Shown one piece after another: positions 50,338 through 61,560 of a stretch of 64,000 nucleotides of DNA (the stretch's first letter is position 1; the number at the start of each line of letters is the position of its first letter). This DNA is from Ophiosphaerella korrae (lineage: Eukaryota; Ascomycota; Dothideomycetes; Pleosporales; Phaeosphaeriaceae). Position numbers and translations under genes: made by a program. The stretch covers positions 124,001 to 188,000 of the forward strand of contig JALNQF010000075.1 in the NCBI GenBank assembly GCA_028456385.1, written 5' to 3'. A model generated the notes under the pieces. That model worked only from the letters and a program-made list of their open reading frames with translations. It was not told where the DNA came from and searched no databases.

Positions 50338-50557
50338 TATAAAAGAGTTATCCTTTATATCTCTTATTTTTATACTAATATTAGTAAGTTATAAACTTAC
50401 TAATATTTAACTACCTTTCTACTTTTAGTTAGTACTTAGTAAGCTACTAGGTATATATACCTAGTACTTACTTAGATAGCTTTATTTACTATTTACTTTT
50501 TTTAGTTAATTATTAAAACTACCTTATTAAGTTATCTTATATAAAGTCTACTTTATA
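50338..50557 (+). repeat. 3' LTR of element I
   Basis: 220 bp, TATAAAAGAGTTATCC...GTCTACTTTATA. It holds a single copy of the palindromic AGTAAGTTATAAACTTACT unit. Confidence 0.85.
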
Positions 50558-50562
50558 GTATT

Positions 50563-51307
50563 ATTTTAATATAATCTAGTTTCGAATTTAGTTATTTACT
50601 TTTAAAATATTTTTATACTAACTATACTTTTTCTCTCTCTTTAAATTAGAGTCTTTTTAAGTATTTCTTTTTATAATATTTTACTATTCTATTATATAAA
50701 AATTCTACGTTTTATCTTAGTTAATTATATATTTCCTTAAGTCTATTTATAAGGTTTTTTCTTCTTAGTAACTAAGATTCTTTAGATCTTAGTATTTAGT
50801 ATATACTAGAGTTAAATCTATAGTTTATAAAGAAAAGTAATACTTTTATTACTATATTCTTTATACTATTATATACTAACTATACTATAAGTAGTAACTA
50901 TACCTAGTTATTCTAGTTATAGTTAAGGTAGTATCTTAAGTACTATTCTACTATCTAGTTTATATATTCTAATTATCTATCTATCTATAAGTAGTACACT
51001 ATTAATATTATATAATTAATTTATATTTATACTATTATTATTTTCTATAGTTTTAATATAAATCTTATATTTCTATTTATAATAATTTTATCTAGGAGTC
51101 TATATTAACTAATTATAGTTTCTAGAACCTAGTATATAGTAACTTCTATTCTACTTTTTTTTTTATATAGTTTAAAGTATAAGTATTTTATAAGCTTATC
51201 TACTATTATTAGAATTCTATTATACTTAACTTTTAATATTAGGTTTTTTAACTTAAGTAACTTTATAATAAAGTCTATTATAATAACTTTTTATAGTTAT
51301 TCTAGTA
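50563..51307 (-). pseudogene. pol: Element H pol remnant: integrase C-terminal part
   Basis: Minus strand, collinear with F at about 29,606-30,345 (CAAATTTACTTTT..., TATAGTATAGTTAGTATATAATAG-like block near 50,870). It ends at the first catalytic Asp region of integrase, after which unrelated sequence X begins. Highly AT-rich. Confidence 0.75.
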
Positions 51308-51319
51308 AACAATCTAATA

Positions 51320-51376
51320 GTAAGCCTGTATTAGGAAATAGAGGCACCCTATTTAGGGAATCTAGGCCTCGCTTAC
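51320..51376. repeat. Nested inverted repeat at the left edge of X
   Basis: The outer arms are GTAAGC (51,320-51,325) and GCTTAC (51,371-51,376). The middle arms are GAGGC (51,341-51,345) and GCCTC (51,366-51,370), the latter abutting the outer arm. The inner arms are CCCTA (51,347-51,351) and TAGGG (51,354-51,358). All pairs are perfect. The position, within 15-70 bases of the junction with H, suggests a subterminal structure. Confidence 0.7.
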
Positions 51377-52139
51377 AACTTTCGCGCTACACCTAAATAA
51401 GCAATCAACCTAGACGTTTACTATAAAACGCCCTCCCTCTATTATTATTTTCTCTCTCTCTCCTTAACCTTTTCTCTCTACTCTTACCCCTCTATCTACA
51501 CCCCCTTTATATACGCTAACTACTCTTATTAGGCCTTAGCGCATCTCTTATAAAGTATTTTTCAAATCCGCTACTACCTATTACTACACTACCTCTTCTC
51601 GTCTCTATTATTTTACCTTTATTTAGACTGCACCGTCTAGCTTTTCGTGCTCTAAAGATTTTAGCTACTAAAACTAATACTTAGCTTGCATTAACAAGCA
51701 TTTAGTAGCCCTCTTATTTTCTATTCTTATACTCTCGTACACTCTTACTTCTCTCTATTCTTTATTATAAGCTCTCCCCCTTCTCTCTTAAGATACTTGC
51801 TTACCTTACGTTAGTAGTAGCTATAGCTAAAGGGCGAAGCTCGCTACCTATTATATAGCTATACTAGTATATAGTCCTATAATACCCTCTCCCTTACTCT
51901 AGACTTACTACTAGCATTTACTACGCCTTTTCCTATTCCTATTTTAAGCGAACGAATGCGTATCTCTTACACTATTATCTTAGCTCTAATACGCCTATAT
52001 TGCGCCCTACTCCTTTAGTTAAATATACTAGACTAATCCTTTAGGTAGTAATATAGCTATTTACCTACATAACGCATTAATTTAGGCTATCCTAGCGTCT
52101 ATATTAGTACTAGTAGGATACTCTACCTTGTATAAAGTA
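51377..52139. other. Leader-like stretch of X, pyrimidine-rich, no gene assigned
   Basis: Contains a long C/T-rich segment (51,420-51,510 with CTCTCTCTCTCC) and other CT-rich tracts to 51,790, as in fungal promoter regions. An ATG at 51,956 opens a short plus-strand frame (MRISYTIILALIRLYCALLL) that could be a first exon of the following block. Nothing else is recognised. Confidence 0.35.
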
Positions 52140-53240
52140 TACAGCGTTGCTGTAATATTATAATATAACTAGTAAGAGGCTAATATCTAGAAGTTAGTAG
52201 CTAATAGCTTAGAGATAGCCTTAGGCGTACTATAGGAGGCGAACGAAGCCTTAAAGTCTAATTACTAGATAGTATAAAGCGCTGTTAGTAAGAATTACGC
52301 ATTTATACGTTATCTAGTATAGACCTATCCTACGTAAGAAAGTAGTTAGAGATTAAAGAAGAAGCTAGTAATTAGTAGTTTTATCTAAAGTAATATAAAT
52401 CCTTAGATAGCTAAAAGATACGCACGACCTAGTTATAATAACTATTTGCTAGCTAATCGTTATATAAGCTAAGCTAACTCTTAATACAATAAGCCTATCT
52501 ATACTACTTAAGAGGGTAATACGTAGTTCTTCTTAGAGACACTAATACTACTAAGCTTTAAGTTTATTTGTCCTCTCTATAAAGAGCGCCCTTGTACTAG
52601 TTGCTACGCCTACTATAACTATTTCTACGATAGATATAGTATTTCTATAAGCTATTCTTAGGTAGTAGTATTAACTACAATATATAAAGTAACGCTTAGT
52701 TTAGAGAAAGCTACTTCTATTAAACTCCTTACAATTAGAGAAGTTACTAGATTTCTATACTAAAAATAGCCTCCTCTTATAGTACCTTATTATTAGCCCC
52801 TTCTTTTCCTATAAAAATCGTTCTATACGTTCCTTAAGCGTCTAAGCCTAAGCTAAAATCTAGGGCTAAATTAATAGCTACAATAAAGATAGTAGAGTAT
52901 AGCTATTTAAGAGTTAGCTCTAAAGATAATAGAAAGTAGTTCTATATTAATAATTTCCTAATACTAGATTTAAATATATTACACTCTTTTAATCTAGGAG
53001 TACCTACTCTACTTAGAGCTATAGACGCTTCTACTTCGCTAGACTATAGTATTACTTACTTACTAACTATTACAAGCTAATAGAACTAAACTAATATATA
53101 GGCGTAGACGTAGTTAGTAGTCTTAGTACTACCTCTAAACTAGAGAAGCTAGAGTATTACTAGTCTAGTAGAGAATTACCTACTAGAAGAGAGATAGGCC
53201 GCGCTATAAGTATTATAAAGATAAACTTAGCTCTAAATAG
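52140..53240 (+). pseudogene. X1a: degenerate plus-strand coding block with a Cys cluster
   Basis: In the frame of 52,164 (TAT AAC) the plus strand reads as protein-like sequence, with TAA/TAG as Gln: EANIQKLVANSLEIALGVL, then ANEALKSNYQIVQ. A cysteine cluster follows at 52,569-52,604, CPLYKERPCTSC; if the Tyr codon TAT was TGT, this is C-x2-C-x4-C-x2-C, a zinc-binding pattern. From about 52,784 the reading shifts frame (KPKLKSRAKLIATIKIVEYS ... FNLGVPTLLRAIDASTSLDYS), so an intron or indel lies near 52,780. I do not recognise the family. About 360 residues. The next block (53,286 onward) is in the first frame again and may be the same gene. Confidence 0.45.
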
Positions 53241-53285
53241 TTTATTTAATAGAAATAGCCTAAGTAAGTATATAAGTAGAATATA

Positions 53286-55710
53286 GTGCTTATTTACTAA
53301 TTTATAATAGAATTTCCTTTACTTATAGAGAGTAACGTAGCTAAAGAGTATTATAATATAACGCAAGTTAAGCCTAGTAATAGAGCGCTAAGTACTAAAA
53401 GATACTATACTAGATAGAATAGTAATCTAGACGTAGCTAGTATACGTATCCTCTCTATAGAAAGTATAGAAAGTATTTACTATAGTAAGTAGTATTCTAG
53501 CACTAGTTAAGGAGCCTATTTTAATATCTTTAGAGCTATTACTAGTAGAAGACAAACTACGCTTTAGCATTAACGTAATAAATAGACCGCTATTAACACG
53601 TAAACAAATACACTATTTATCTAGTAATACAATAATCTCTTTAGTAGAGATATTAGATATTACGTTAGAACTAGAGCTAAAAGACCCTTACTTAGCAAAG
53701 TAGTAAAAGCTACCTAAGTAATAAGTAGAGAGTCTTATACTTAACTATATACCTACACCTAGTAGCCTAGATTTCTATTCTAGAGCTAGTAATAAGCCTA
53801 CTCTTAGCTCTCTTAATAGCTAAGGTAGCAGCGCTAGAAGCTTAGTCCTATCTTAAAATAGCCTTAAGGAAGAGAATAGTAATAATAGTATATATACTTA
53901 GAAAATAGTTAAAGAGCTATTCTATTCCTTAAGACAACCTATCTCTCCTCTTAAAGAAATAGAAGGTAATTAATATACTAATCTAGATTTAGACAGGCGT
54001 ACAAAGAAGAGTAACACTAGTAATAGCAAAATTAGAAAGAGCTACAAAGATAAACTTAGCTAGGTTAATAATACATCCTATAAAGCTTTAGTAACAACTT
54101 CTTAATAGTATAAACTAAGTAACTATCTAGTATAGAAGAAGGGACACAATCTATTACAAATTAGTCCTAGACTATAAGACTAGAGTACAGTGCCTACTAT
54201 AATATCGCGATAAGTATCGTTATCTTAATTATAACACCTATCTATATCTAGAACAAAAAAAGTTACTTAGTCTTGCTCTCTACAAAAATCCTATCTAGGA
54301 ACAAAGACTAGAGATAAACTTATTATTAGTAATAGTCCTAGCGATAAGATAGCTTACTAGATAGCTAATATTAGTCTTTACCCTATACTACAAGGCTTAT
54401 TAGTTGTAATAGTAATTATCTATTATAATAAGCTAAAATTACCTTTAAACTTAATAGCGCTATATCCTAGTATTCTTAGTAAGAGAGGCTAAGTTATCTA
54501 AATAACCTAGGTATCGCTAGACTTATAGTTGTTATTAGGATACTAATTTAGTAATATTACATATAATTGTAAAAGCTCGACGCTATATAATATAGACTAG
54601 ATAAGTAGTTTCTATAGTAATACTACTAGTTATAATAGTAACTACCTAGAAGATAACAAAGACAAAGATAACAAGAATAGAGATAAAGGTATAAGCAAAT
54701 ACAGACCTTATACTACTAGTAGTAATCTAGGGTTTAGTAGAAACAATATATACTTCTACTAACAAACGTATAAACTATAGAAAGAGTTAAACAAATAGCG
54801 CTTACTCTCGTACAAAAATAAGATAGCTATAGACTAAGATTAAATAGTTTCTTACTTCTTAGACTAGATAGTAGGTATAGTAAAACTACGCTACTACACG
54901 TTATACAAGAAGAATTCGTAGGGCTATTAGGATATACTTAATCTAGATATCCCCTACTACTTTCTAACAAAGATCGAAATCTCGCTTTATTAAGTTTAGG
55001 GCATTTAATAGATAGAGAAGTACGTATAGTAGATATACTACGCGTCTCTATAGTTATAGATAACGCAAAGGTCTAATTACTAGCTATAAAAGAGTATAGA
55101 AATCGTTAACAACTTTAATATCTATTACCTTAGCATAATATATCTTTATTTTAAGCTAAAGCGTTCCTCTACGCTCTATACCTAATACAATATTAACGCT
55201 AACTAGTCCTAAACGTATTACTCTCCTCGTTATCCTCCTTATATATAGTGCTAATTTTAACGTACGTATAGGCAGTAGAAGAGTAGAGGAGGTTTAAGAA
55301 TATCGCGTAACTACAAAGAGGAGCACTTTAATATTAGGCAAGAGAAGATATTAGTAGGATAGTAAGCGAGCGCGTTAACGTAAGAGTTAGCAAGGACAGT
55401 AAATACAACTAAATCTAGCTATAGCTAGGTTAGTCGATATAGTCGCTATATATACCTCGCAGTTATAATAAGAATATTTTCCGTGCTAGTTTACGTATTA
55501 GCTACCCGCGTATTACAAGGTAATAGGACTAACTATCTAGTATCTTATCTTGCTTGTTATCTCCTAAGGAATTAATAGAGTTACTATATACCCTCGCTAT
55601 TAGTTATAACTTTTGTAAACGCTTCTACTACAAGCTTAGTTACTAAAGAGTTAGTAGATAGTGTAACTAATAGGACTTTATAGGAAGAAGAAAGGCTTAT
55701 ATACGTTAAG
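53286..55710 (+). pseudogene. X1b: long degenerate plus-strand coding block, unknown
   Basis: Protein-like readings in successive frames. 53,286-53,600: EFPLLIESNVAKEYYNITQV. 53,602-54,200: DITLELELKDPYLAKQQKL, then a Ser/Asn-rich linker with TPSSLDFYSRAS. From about 54,760: KTTLLHVIQEEFVGLLGY, KDRNLALLSLGHLIDREVRI, and near 55,560 SPKELIELLYTLAISYNF. Frame changes at about 53,600 and 54,700 could be introns or decay. The Ser-rich linker followed by a more ordered C-terminal part looks like a large regulatory or element-encoded protein, but no motif is diagnostic. No transposase, helicase Walker motif or tyrosine-recombinase box was seen. Confidence 0.4.
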
Positions 55711-57060
55711 ATAGTAGGAAGTTGCTATTTATATAAAAAGCTTAATTTTAGGGTAATTTTAGTTACTTTTCTATTTTATACTAATATTTAAGCTACTTTA
55801 CTATTATATAAGCTATTAGCGTATTAAACTTAGAGATTTTTATAATTTTAAGTTTTAACTATATCTTATCTAATTTTACTACAATAGGTAATTGTATAGA
55901 AGTGTTAATTACTAAACAATTTTTTAATCCTAATTACTAAGAAGTTATATATAAGAGTAGAACTTGCATTAGGAAATTTTCTAGTTCTTATTTTTAAGCT
56001 TATCGCGACTACACATTCTACATAGGAAATAACTCTACTACTACTATAATAATATTAATATACGTATCTTACCCTATTACTACCTAAGTAAGTAATCTAT
56101 TCTCGCTTATCTCTTTAGGTATTATCTATAAATTTACCTACTATTTGTCTTTATCGCTTATATTTTCAAGATAGCAGAAAGGTTAGGTTTATTATAATTT
56201 TAATAGCTGTAACAATTAGATTAGTACAAGCTAAATTATATAGGTTCGAACTTGCCTATTATATTAACCTAATTAGGAGTAATAAGAGGTCTATATTTAA
56301 GGCTGTAGTTAAGTTAATACAATAAGTAAAGCTATAGCAAGTTAAAATAAACATAGTAGTACTTTTGTTGCCTATTCTATATTTATACCCTATAGAAAGT
56401 CTACTTAGGGTAGAGTAAATCTAATATTAGAATATATACGCTAAGAGCTATAAAGTAGGAATAGGTATTCTATTAATTAATTAGGCTTCCTTATATAACT
56501 ATTTTTATTAAGCTTTGCTACTAAACTAGCTAATTACGTTAATTTAATATAGTAACAAACGCGATATCGCTAGTAAGAAGCAGCTATACTACTACTACAA
56601 GTAGTATACACCTATAAGTAGATTATTAGTGCCTACTACTACTCTAAGCTACAAAATTTACGTAGCTACTAGTAATTATTTGTAAGCTTAGAGCGTTCCT
56701 TATAGCAACACTATAATAATTGTTATATATAGTATTAATAGTAATATTGTATTAGTATAGGTAATATCTTAAAGTTTTAGCGCGTAAAGTCTCCTTAGCA
56801 CAATATTAAGATACTTAGAAGAATATCCTTAAGGAAACTAGCTTATATTTTAAGCAACCCCACGTAACTATATAGTAGAATTACTACCTTACTAAGCTTT
56901 AAGATACTTGTAGCCTATATACACTACTACCTATAGTCCTAAGTATAGTATACTTAATATACAAATTGTAATACTCTTTAAGGGCTTTCTAATAGTAGTA
57001 GGATATAGCGCCGCTTCTCTAATAGTTTATTTAGGCTAGAGAATACTAGGAGGCTAAGAC
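55711..57060. other. AT-rich interval of X, coding strand unresolved
   Basis: 55,711-56,220 is the most AT-rich part of X and shows no convincing frame. In 56,230-57,060 both strands give open-looking readings: plus NYIVELLPYQALRYLQPIY near 56,870, and minus continuing the X2 block. I could not choose between them. Confidence 0.3.
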
Positions 57061-59940
57061 GAACTAAAGCTCTTACTAGCTAGAAGTTAGTATATAGACT
57101 AATTAGAAGCTAAGCTCTTACACGTAACTCTAGCTCTACTCTACATATAAAAAGGTTAAGTCTTTTTCTAGGTAGGAATTACTATAAATAGTAAATAACT
57201 CGTATTAACTTACGCTAGTACATACTTATATATCCTACCTATAATACGCCCTAGAGCTCCCTTTTCTACACGTAAGCGTAGCCCTCTAGATATATAATAG
57301 TTTAGTTAGCCTAGGTCGTAGAATTAATTAACAATTACCTATTAATAATATACACTACCCTAACACAATATTTACTAATTTGTTTTAGCTTACTATAGTC
57401 GCGAGTACAATTAGTTTCTAGTCCCTACGCTAGCTATATTCTTAGCGTATAGTCTATAGAACGTATAAAGAGTTATTAATATATATATTATTTACTTAAG
57501 CTATAGGCTAGCTACCTAAGATACTAAATTACACGTCTTGTTATTACCCTATTTACTATTATTAACAGCCTCTATATCTCTATTATTCTACTTAACGTAG
57601 TAGAAATCTCTATACTTTAAGTTCTTATATATATTAGACTTAGCATAACTTATTATCTACTAATTAGTCTAGATTATAAAGACTATCTAAGACCCTACTA
57701 AGTCTAAAGAGTTGTTGTTAATGTCTAACTTATATAGCTACTAGTTAGTAAAGAAGAAGACAATATTACTAAGTTTAATATAAACCTAAAGGCTAGTCTT
57801 AGGCAGCTTAAAGTTACTACCTTTACTAAGAACAAGTATTATAGAATAAAAATAGCTATCGTCTCCGTCGTTGTAGTAGTAACTAGTTCTACTACTAGTT
57901 AATATAGATACAGCTAATATACTCCTAATACTACTTATATAGTAACTAGAAGTGCTAGTGTAGCTAGAGTCTTTATTTAACTACGCCTACTAGGTCGCAG
58001 CAAACTTGTATATACTAGAAGTAGTACTAGTAATAGTAGCCTAAGCTATATCCCTATATCTCTAACGTATATAGTTATATATAGGCTCGTTAACTTTACA
58101 AAGTAGAGCAGCTAACTTCTTTAATAACTTATTAAGTGTATTAACTAGTTCTATTATAGCTAAGTTAAGCGCTAGTTTCTTTAGCTAACGTGTAGTAGAT
58201 ATAAAAAGTACTACTTAATACTTTATCTACACCCTAAACTAGGCTTACAAAAAGTTCTACCTATAGGCTTCTATAGTAGTAAATTTAAGTTTTAGCTAAT
58301 AACATTAGTATATTAGTATAGAGGTAATAGTAGAGTATACTTTAAATATATACTAATCTTATAGACTCTACTAAGCCTAGCAAAGTCTACTTTTACTCTA
58401 CTAAGACGCAGTCTATAAAGTAGATTATAGTGTAGCAAGAGATATTAGTACTATTAACGTAGTTTAGGTTTAGGATAGCTATATATATAATAGATACTAT
58501 ATATTAGATAGTATCTAAGTCTTACTATATTAGTGCGAGCTACTTAGACTTAAGAGCCTAAGGTCGCTACCTAGAGCCGTACTTAGACTAGACAAGATAT
58601 AGCCGCAGCTTAGTAGAGACCTTAAAAGAGAGCAAGTTATAGATAGCCTTCTGCGAAGCTTTAGAACTAGCCTTAGTTTATTACTATTTCTACGTCTACG
58701 CTAGCTTCTTAGTAGCTTAATTAGATATTCTAGAAGATAATATTCTAGAGGATAATATTATAAGAAGTTAACTACAATTAAATAAAGAAGTTTAAGAGTA
58801 AAGTAATAACTTATATACGTTTACTAGCGTGTAGAAAAGTAAATTATAGATACTTACTACAATATAGTAGCGCGCCTAGTACCTAGTAGTAGCTATAAAC
58901 AATACGCAACCTTTGTAATAGCTACGTATAAATAGAAGAAGGTATTAACCCCTACTAGCTAGCTATACTAAATAGCGTAGGGCGACTACTATAGTATCGC
59001 CTAGTTAGCTAACTTATACCTTACGCTAATTACCTTAACGCAAAGTTTAGGCCTTAAAGCCCTAAGTACTACTAAGCTTATATCTTTAGGTACCTACTTA
59101 CTCTACTATATTTATATCTTCTTATAGCTTAGAAAGAGCGATAGTAGTACTCCTCCTAAAACTCTAGTTAAGTCTAGCTACGCTAGCTAGGCTTAAGTTT
59201 AAGTCCTACCTATACTAAGCTCTATCTATTATTAGCGCGCCTCTTTACCCTACTACCTATTATATCTACCTTACTACTAATCGCCTAAGAGCTTATCTTA
59301 ATAAAAGCGCCGCCTCGCATAGTAAGATAGATTCTAAGGTAACTATAAGTCTTTAGCTAGCGCCTTTACTACTAGCTCTCCTAATAAAGTAGAAGTTACT
59401 TACTATAGCTATTTAGAGCTAAAGATACACTAAGTTACGCCTTAAAGACGTTAGAAGTAAAAGCCCTACTACGCTACTTAGTTAGCTAGCTTACGCTCTA
59501 GGCTAAAGGCATTAATATAGTATAAGAGTATACTACTATAGTCTCTATCTCTTCTAATACTCTAACGCTAGATCTTACTATAAGCTAAGCTACACTAGAG
59601 CTAATTATAGTTAACTACGTTGCCTAAGTAGCTAGCTTACACGCTAAGCTAGGAGTATAGACGTAGAGTAGTAATATACAATCTACCTTAGTAGGTCTAC
59701 GCCTAATTATATTATAGTATAGTAGCAAAGAGCTATAGTAGTAGTAAGGTAGCTACGTTATAAGAATAGCTTATAGTAGTTAATAAAGTAATAGAAGGTA
59801 AGATAATAGAGAGTAAGGCAATAGATAGTAACGTAATAGAGAGTAAGAAGTAAGTAGAGTAGAAGAAAATAAGATTAAGTTATTAACGTATATACGCAAG
59901 CGCCCGCGACGTAAAGCTACGTAAGTTTAAGTAGCTAATT
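57061..59940 (-). pseudogene. X2: long degenerate minus-strand coding block, unknown
   Basis: On the minus strand, with TAA/TAG read as Gln or Trp, protein-like segments follow one another. From 59,690: TKVDCILLLYVYTPSLACKL, LEEIETIVVYSYTILMPLA (Met at 59,512) and YLTMRGGAFIKISS (Met at 59,320, same frame). Near 57,900-57,560: YYYNDGDDSYFYSIILVLSK, IYKNLKYRDFYYVKQ, DIEAVNNSKQGNNKTCNLVS. To 57,130: GALGRIIGRIYKYVL and PFYMQSRARVTCKSLASN. Frame changes occur near 58,750 and 57,980. Opposite orientation to X1 and X3-X5. No known domain recognised. Confidence 0.4.
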
Positions 59941-60640
59941 AGATAATTATATTAGCTAGGGCCCTAGTTATATAATATTATAGCAATATACTAACTTAGC
60001 TATAGGCGGCCCTCTTACACAACACATATACACAGTTATAATTAATTAATTAGTTCTATTATTACGCTTATTAAAATATAATACCTAGCTATTACAAAAA
60101 AGCCTTTTTATTAACCTCTATTAAACTTGTATAAGTAACGCTTAAATCTAATAAAAGGGCTTTTTAAAACTAGACACAATAAAATAGTAATAAAGGTTAG
60201 TACTAAGTTAGGATTCTATACTATTAACAAATATATACAAGTCTTTTAAAAAAAAAAAAACGCTTTATAGAAAGGCTTTAATAAAATATAATTAACTATT
60301 AATAACTATACCTTAGTTTTATTAGAACTAATACAGAGTATACTACGTTTTACTCTATAGACTACATAGTGTTAAGGAGTAGTCTAGGCAACTAAATTTA
60401 TATAGAAGCAGTATTTAATAGGTATAATTTAAAACCTACTCTTCCCCTTTTAATTTACTAATATAGTACCTAGTATAGTTTATAGCTTAATAACCTCTAC
60501 CTACTTAAAACTAATTACTATTACCTAACTAGCCTCCTTATTCTATAGTATATTGCGAGGCTTCTAACAATAGATCTATTATATAGTACTCTATTTACTT
60601 TATACCTTCTACGTCTTCTCTATTGCTATTTATACTAATA
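59941..60640. other. Intergenic-like AT-rich stretch of X
   Basis: No coding frame seen. It contains AATTAATTAATTAG at 60,040-60,053, an A13 run near 60,248-60,260, and a segment at 60,088-60,150 resembling the right end of S1: AGCTATTACAAAAAAGCCTT here against AGCTGTTACGAAAAAGCCTT in S1 (about 13,237-13,256), and both finishing AAATCTAATA. Confidence 0.4.
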
Positions 60641-61560
60641 TTCTTAAACTAAGTTTCTTACTACTACTAACTAAGTTAAAGGAGAACACCTTAAGTAAAG
60701 GTAGAGGTAATAGCCTATAGATTAGGTGTTTAGGCGCAAACTATAATTTTAGCTATAACGTCTTAATATATAAGATAAGTAGAGATATCCTAAGCGCTAT
60801 TAAAGAGGTAGTACTTATTAGGAAGCTTAGTATAGTAAAGGCTTAAGATCGTGTAAAAGTAACGCTAGTTTAGAGACTTAAAGGTAGTATTAACGAAGTT
60901 AGTATAGCTATCCTAGATAGTCTAAGTAAAAGTATAAGGCTAGAATTACTATATTTTAGTAGTAAATAGAGTACTAGTAGTGCAAGAGAGTAGTATATAA
61001 GTTATATTATACTTAGTAGTCTATATAAAGTAGTAAAGGACCTAAACCTTAGTAGAGTTTAGAAGGCGCCTAGCGTACAAGTTAATAATAGTATTAACTC
61101 TAATATATACTTTAGTTAGGTCTTTCTCTATACTAAACATAGTACTAATATTAATCGCGTTCTTAATACTAGTGCAGTTAGACAGCTAAAGTAGTAGGTA
61201 AGGAACGTTAAGGAAAGGATTAGTAATCTAGATAGTAGAAATCTATACAATAATAGAGTTAACAGCCTATAAAGGGCGCGCTTAAAGTTAGCTAGTTCTA
61301 GAGGATATAATACTAAGGTAAGCTTACTAGAAGTAAAGAAGAAGTAAATATAGTAATATAGGAGTATAGACTAAGAAAGCAGCCTTATACACCTTAAGGC
61401 TACCTTTACCTATACGCTAGTAGTAGCTACCTATTCTTAGATAAGAGTAAAGGTACTACCTACCTTTATATAATAAGATAGCGTAGGTATATCCTTACTA
61501 TATCTACTTTAGTAGTACTACTACCTTCTTTTACCTATCTATCTACTTTATATACTATAA
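60641..61560 (+). pseudogene. X3: degenerate plus-strand coding block, unknown
   Basis: One plus frame (phase of 60,922) gives a continuous protein-like reading from about 60,650 to 61,400: SRDILSAIKEVVLIRKLSIV, DRVKVTLVQRLKGSINEVSI, HSTNINRVLNTSAVRQLK, NVKERISNLDSRNLYNNRVN, RARLKLASSRGYNTKVSLLE. Composition is balanced, with charged residues well spaced, unlike the low-complexity translations of noncoding DNA nearby. It may join X4 through an intron around 61,500. About 250-300 residues; family not recognised. Confidence 0.45.

Larger units (their letters stand above)
41766..50557 (+). mobile_element. Element I: complete family 2 Gypsy-like element in H (TSD GTCTT/GTATT)
   Basis: 8,792 bp with LTRs at 41,766-42,046 and 50,338-50,557. 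The ends are TATAAG and CTTTATA, the RIP form of TGTAAAG...CTTTACA. The 5-bp flanks GTCTT (41,761-41,765) and GTATT (50,558-50,562) differ at one base; the unmutated host copies read GTTTT. The host is the pol end of H. Element E is a second, truncated member. It is larger than family 1, with a long gag region and a 3' region of about 1.1 kb with repeats. Confidence 0.85.
33025..51307 (-). mobile_element. Element H: family 1 element inserted in F; split by G, S2 and I, cut at 51,307
   Basis: Minus strand. Pieces: 33,025-33,529 (3' LTR and start of the antisense ORF), 40,559-41,430 (rest of the antisense ORF, pol end), 41,719-41,765, and 50,563-51,307 (integrase C-terminal side). Removing G, S2 and I with one TSD each gives a sequence collinear with F near 28,632-30,345. 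H stops at TTATTCTAGTA (51,307) where F continues TTATTCTAGTATCTTAAC. That point is just past the first catalytic Asp region of integrase. The remaining 4.8 kb should lie beyond 64,000 if X is an insertion. Confidence 0.85.

Noticed and set aside
51308..51312. LTR start at the X junction
   Set aside because: The first bases AACAAT do not fit TG or its RIP form, and no matching second copy is found in the window.
51320..51376. A tRNA-like gene at the edge of X
   Set aside because: The arms nest and pair well, but there is no 7-bp acceptor stem, T-loop consensus or anticodon arm of normal size.
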